Origin: Psychrobacter sp. | GTDB taxonomy: Bacteria; Pseudomonadota; Gammaproteobacteria; Pseudomonadales; Moraxellaceae | Assembly: GCA_020024075.1 (NCBI GenBank) | Contig: JAHHUJ010000146.1 | Coordinates: forward strand, 1 to 5,660 | Length of the DNA: 5,660 nucleotides | Direction of reading: 5' to 3' | Shown: positions 4,564 to 5,660 of the stretch, piece by piece | Position numbering within the stretch: position 1 is the stretch's first letter | Layout of the letters: every line of letters begins with the position of its first letter | Made by a program: the position numbers and the translations under genes | Notes under the pieces: model-generated | Database searches by the model: none | What the model saw: the letters and a program-made list of their open reading frames with translations, nothing else | Told to the model about the DNA's origin: nothing

Positions 4564-5660
4564 ATGAGCCAAGCGACGTCAGAACAATCAACTAATAATT
4601 TAAGTATAGAAGAGCAACTGGCCATTATTAAACGTGGTACTCATGAGATTTATTCAGAAGAAGATTTGGTTGCTAAGCTAAAGTTGGGTCGCCCATTAAA
4701 AATTAAAGCAGGTTTTGACCCCACCGCTCCTGACCTACACTTAGGCCACACAGTTCTAATCAATAAATTAAAGCATTTCCAAGACTTAGGCCATGAGATC
4801 TATTTCTTAATCGGTGACTATACCGCTAAGATTGGCGACCCTTCTGGCAAAAACGCCACACGTCCACCGCTAACCGATGAGCAAGTGCTGGCGAATGCCA
4901 AAACTTATGCTGAGCAAGTATTTAAAATCTTAGATAAAGACAAAACCAAGGTGGTATTTAACTCGCAGTGGTTCAATGAGATGAGTGCTGGTGACATGAT
5001 TCAGTTGGCAAGCCAGCTTACTGTCTCGCGTATGCTTGAGCGTGATGATTTTGCGAAGCGCTATGCTTCACAAACTCCAATTGCCATTCACGAATTCTTA
5101 TATCCTTTGGTACAAGGCTATGACTCAATTGCTCTTGAGGCTGACGTTGAGATGGGCGGTACTGACCAAACTTTTAACCTGTTGATGGGCCGTACGCTTC
5201 AAGGACGTTATGGTCATGAAGCGCAAGTGTGTATCACAGTGCCTATCCTAGAGGGCTTAGATGGTGTGAATAAAATGTCGAAGTCGCTAGGTAACTATGT
5301 GGGTGTAGATGATGCGCCAGGCACCATGTACCAAAAGCTACTGTCTATGCCAGATGATCTCATTCAGCGTTATTACGAATTCCTAAGCTTCAAGCCTATG
5401 GAAGAGGTGAATGCGCTAATGAAAGAGATGGAAGAGGGACGTAACCCACAAGAGATCAAGCGTATCTTAGCTGAAGAGCTTATTGAGCGTTTTCACGGAG
5501 CAGAAGCGGCAGCTAATGCCCACAAATCAGCAGGTAACGTCTTAGCTGATGGTGAGCTGCCTGTGGATTTACCAGAGGTGACCTTAGAGCTTGAAGAGGG
5601 TCAAGACGCTTTGTTTATCACTCAAATCTTAAACCAAGCTGAGCTTGCCAAAAACAATGC
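4564..5660 (+). CDS. tyrS: Tyrosyl-tRNA synthetase (3' end missing)
   Basis: Class I aminoacyl-tRNA synthetase that activates tyrosine with ATP and charges tRNA-Tyr in the cytoplasm. The first 365 codons are present and the frame is open to the right edge. The ATP-binding HIGH-type motif is HLGH (59-62) within 'GFDPTAPDLHLGHTVLINKL'. Further blocks are GDPSGKNATRPP (91-102), 'YPLVQGYDS' (180-188), GGTDQTFN (198-205) and the KMSKS loop (237-241). The pattern is that of the roughly 400-residue TyrS type found in Pseudomonas. Residues about 350 on ('FITQILNQAELAKNN') begin the C-terminal S4-like RNA-binding domain, cut by the window. The ATG at 4564 has a good GAGG 5 nt upstream (4555-4558). About 12 polar residues precede the usual start of homology at 'SIEEQLA'. 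Head-to-head with anmK. No sign of disruption. Confidence 0.98.
   Translation, partial: MSQATSEQSTNNLSIEEQLAIIKRGTHEIYSEEDLVAKLKLGRPLKIKAGFDPTAPDLHLGHTVLINKLKHFQDLGHEIYFLIGDYTAKIGDPSGKNATRPPLTDEQVLANAKTYAEQVFKILDKDKTKVVFNSQWFNEMSAGDMIQLASQLTVSRMLERDDFAKRYASQTPIAIHEFLYPLVQGYDSIALEADVEMGGTDQTFNLLMGRTLQGRYGHEAQVCITVPILEGLDGVNKMSKSLGNYVGVDDAPGTMYQKLLSMPDDLIQRYYEFLSFKPMEEVNALMKEMEEGRNPQEIKRILAEELIERFHGAEAAANAHKSAGNVLADGELPVDLPEVTLELEEGQDALFITQILNQAELAKNN

Overview
The window looks like ordinary chromosomal sequence from a gammaproteobacterium of the Moraxellaceae, most probably Psychrobacter or a close relative. That assignment is an inference. It rests on moderate GC with AT-rich intergenic DNA, proteins rich in Gln, Asn and Ala, a TrxC with an N-terminal zinc ribbon, and the anmK/tyrS head-to-head neighbourhood, which recalls the anmK-tyrS region of Pseudomonas and relatives. 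I see no insertion sequence, prophage, integrase, CRISPR array, tRNA or rRNA.

Layout. Bases 1-313 (minus) are the N-terminal part of a DUF442 / protein-tyrosine-phosphatase-like (TIGR01244-type) sulfur-handling domain protein that runs off the left edge. Bases 437-2230 (minus) are a complete SulP/SLC26-type anion transporter with a C-terminal STAS domain, 123 bp upstream of the DUF442 gene and in the same orientation. Bases 2231-2476 are a divergent, very AT-rich promoter region. Bases 2477-2914 (plus) encode a thioredoxin 2 (TrxC) with two zinc-ribbon CxxC pairs and an unusual active site, WCQPC. Bases 2981-4279 (minus) encode anhydro-N-acetylmuramic acid kinase (AnmK), convergent with trxC across only 66 bp. 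Bases 4280-4563 are a second divergent promoter region containing several inverted repeats. Bases 4564-5660 (plus) encode tyrosyl-tRNA synthetase, which runs off the right edge just where its C-terminal RNA-binding domain should begin.

How the genes fit together. The left half has a sulfur/redox flavour: DUF442 domains occur with, or fused to, persulfide dioxygenases; SulP proteins carry sulfate and other anions; and a zinc-ribbon thioredoxin is a natural partner in thiol or persulfide stress. A shared function is plausible but not shown by this sequence. The right half is housekeeping: AnmK recycles peptidoglycan anhydro-sugar and TyrS charges tRNA-Tyr. They share only a promoter region.

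I found no convincing new system. The items most worth checking are the CQPC thioredoxin active site, the Pro-to-Ala change in the TM3-region motif of the SulP protein, the DUF442-SulP-TrxC grouping, and the dyad-rich anmK-tyrS intergenic region.
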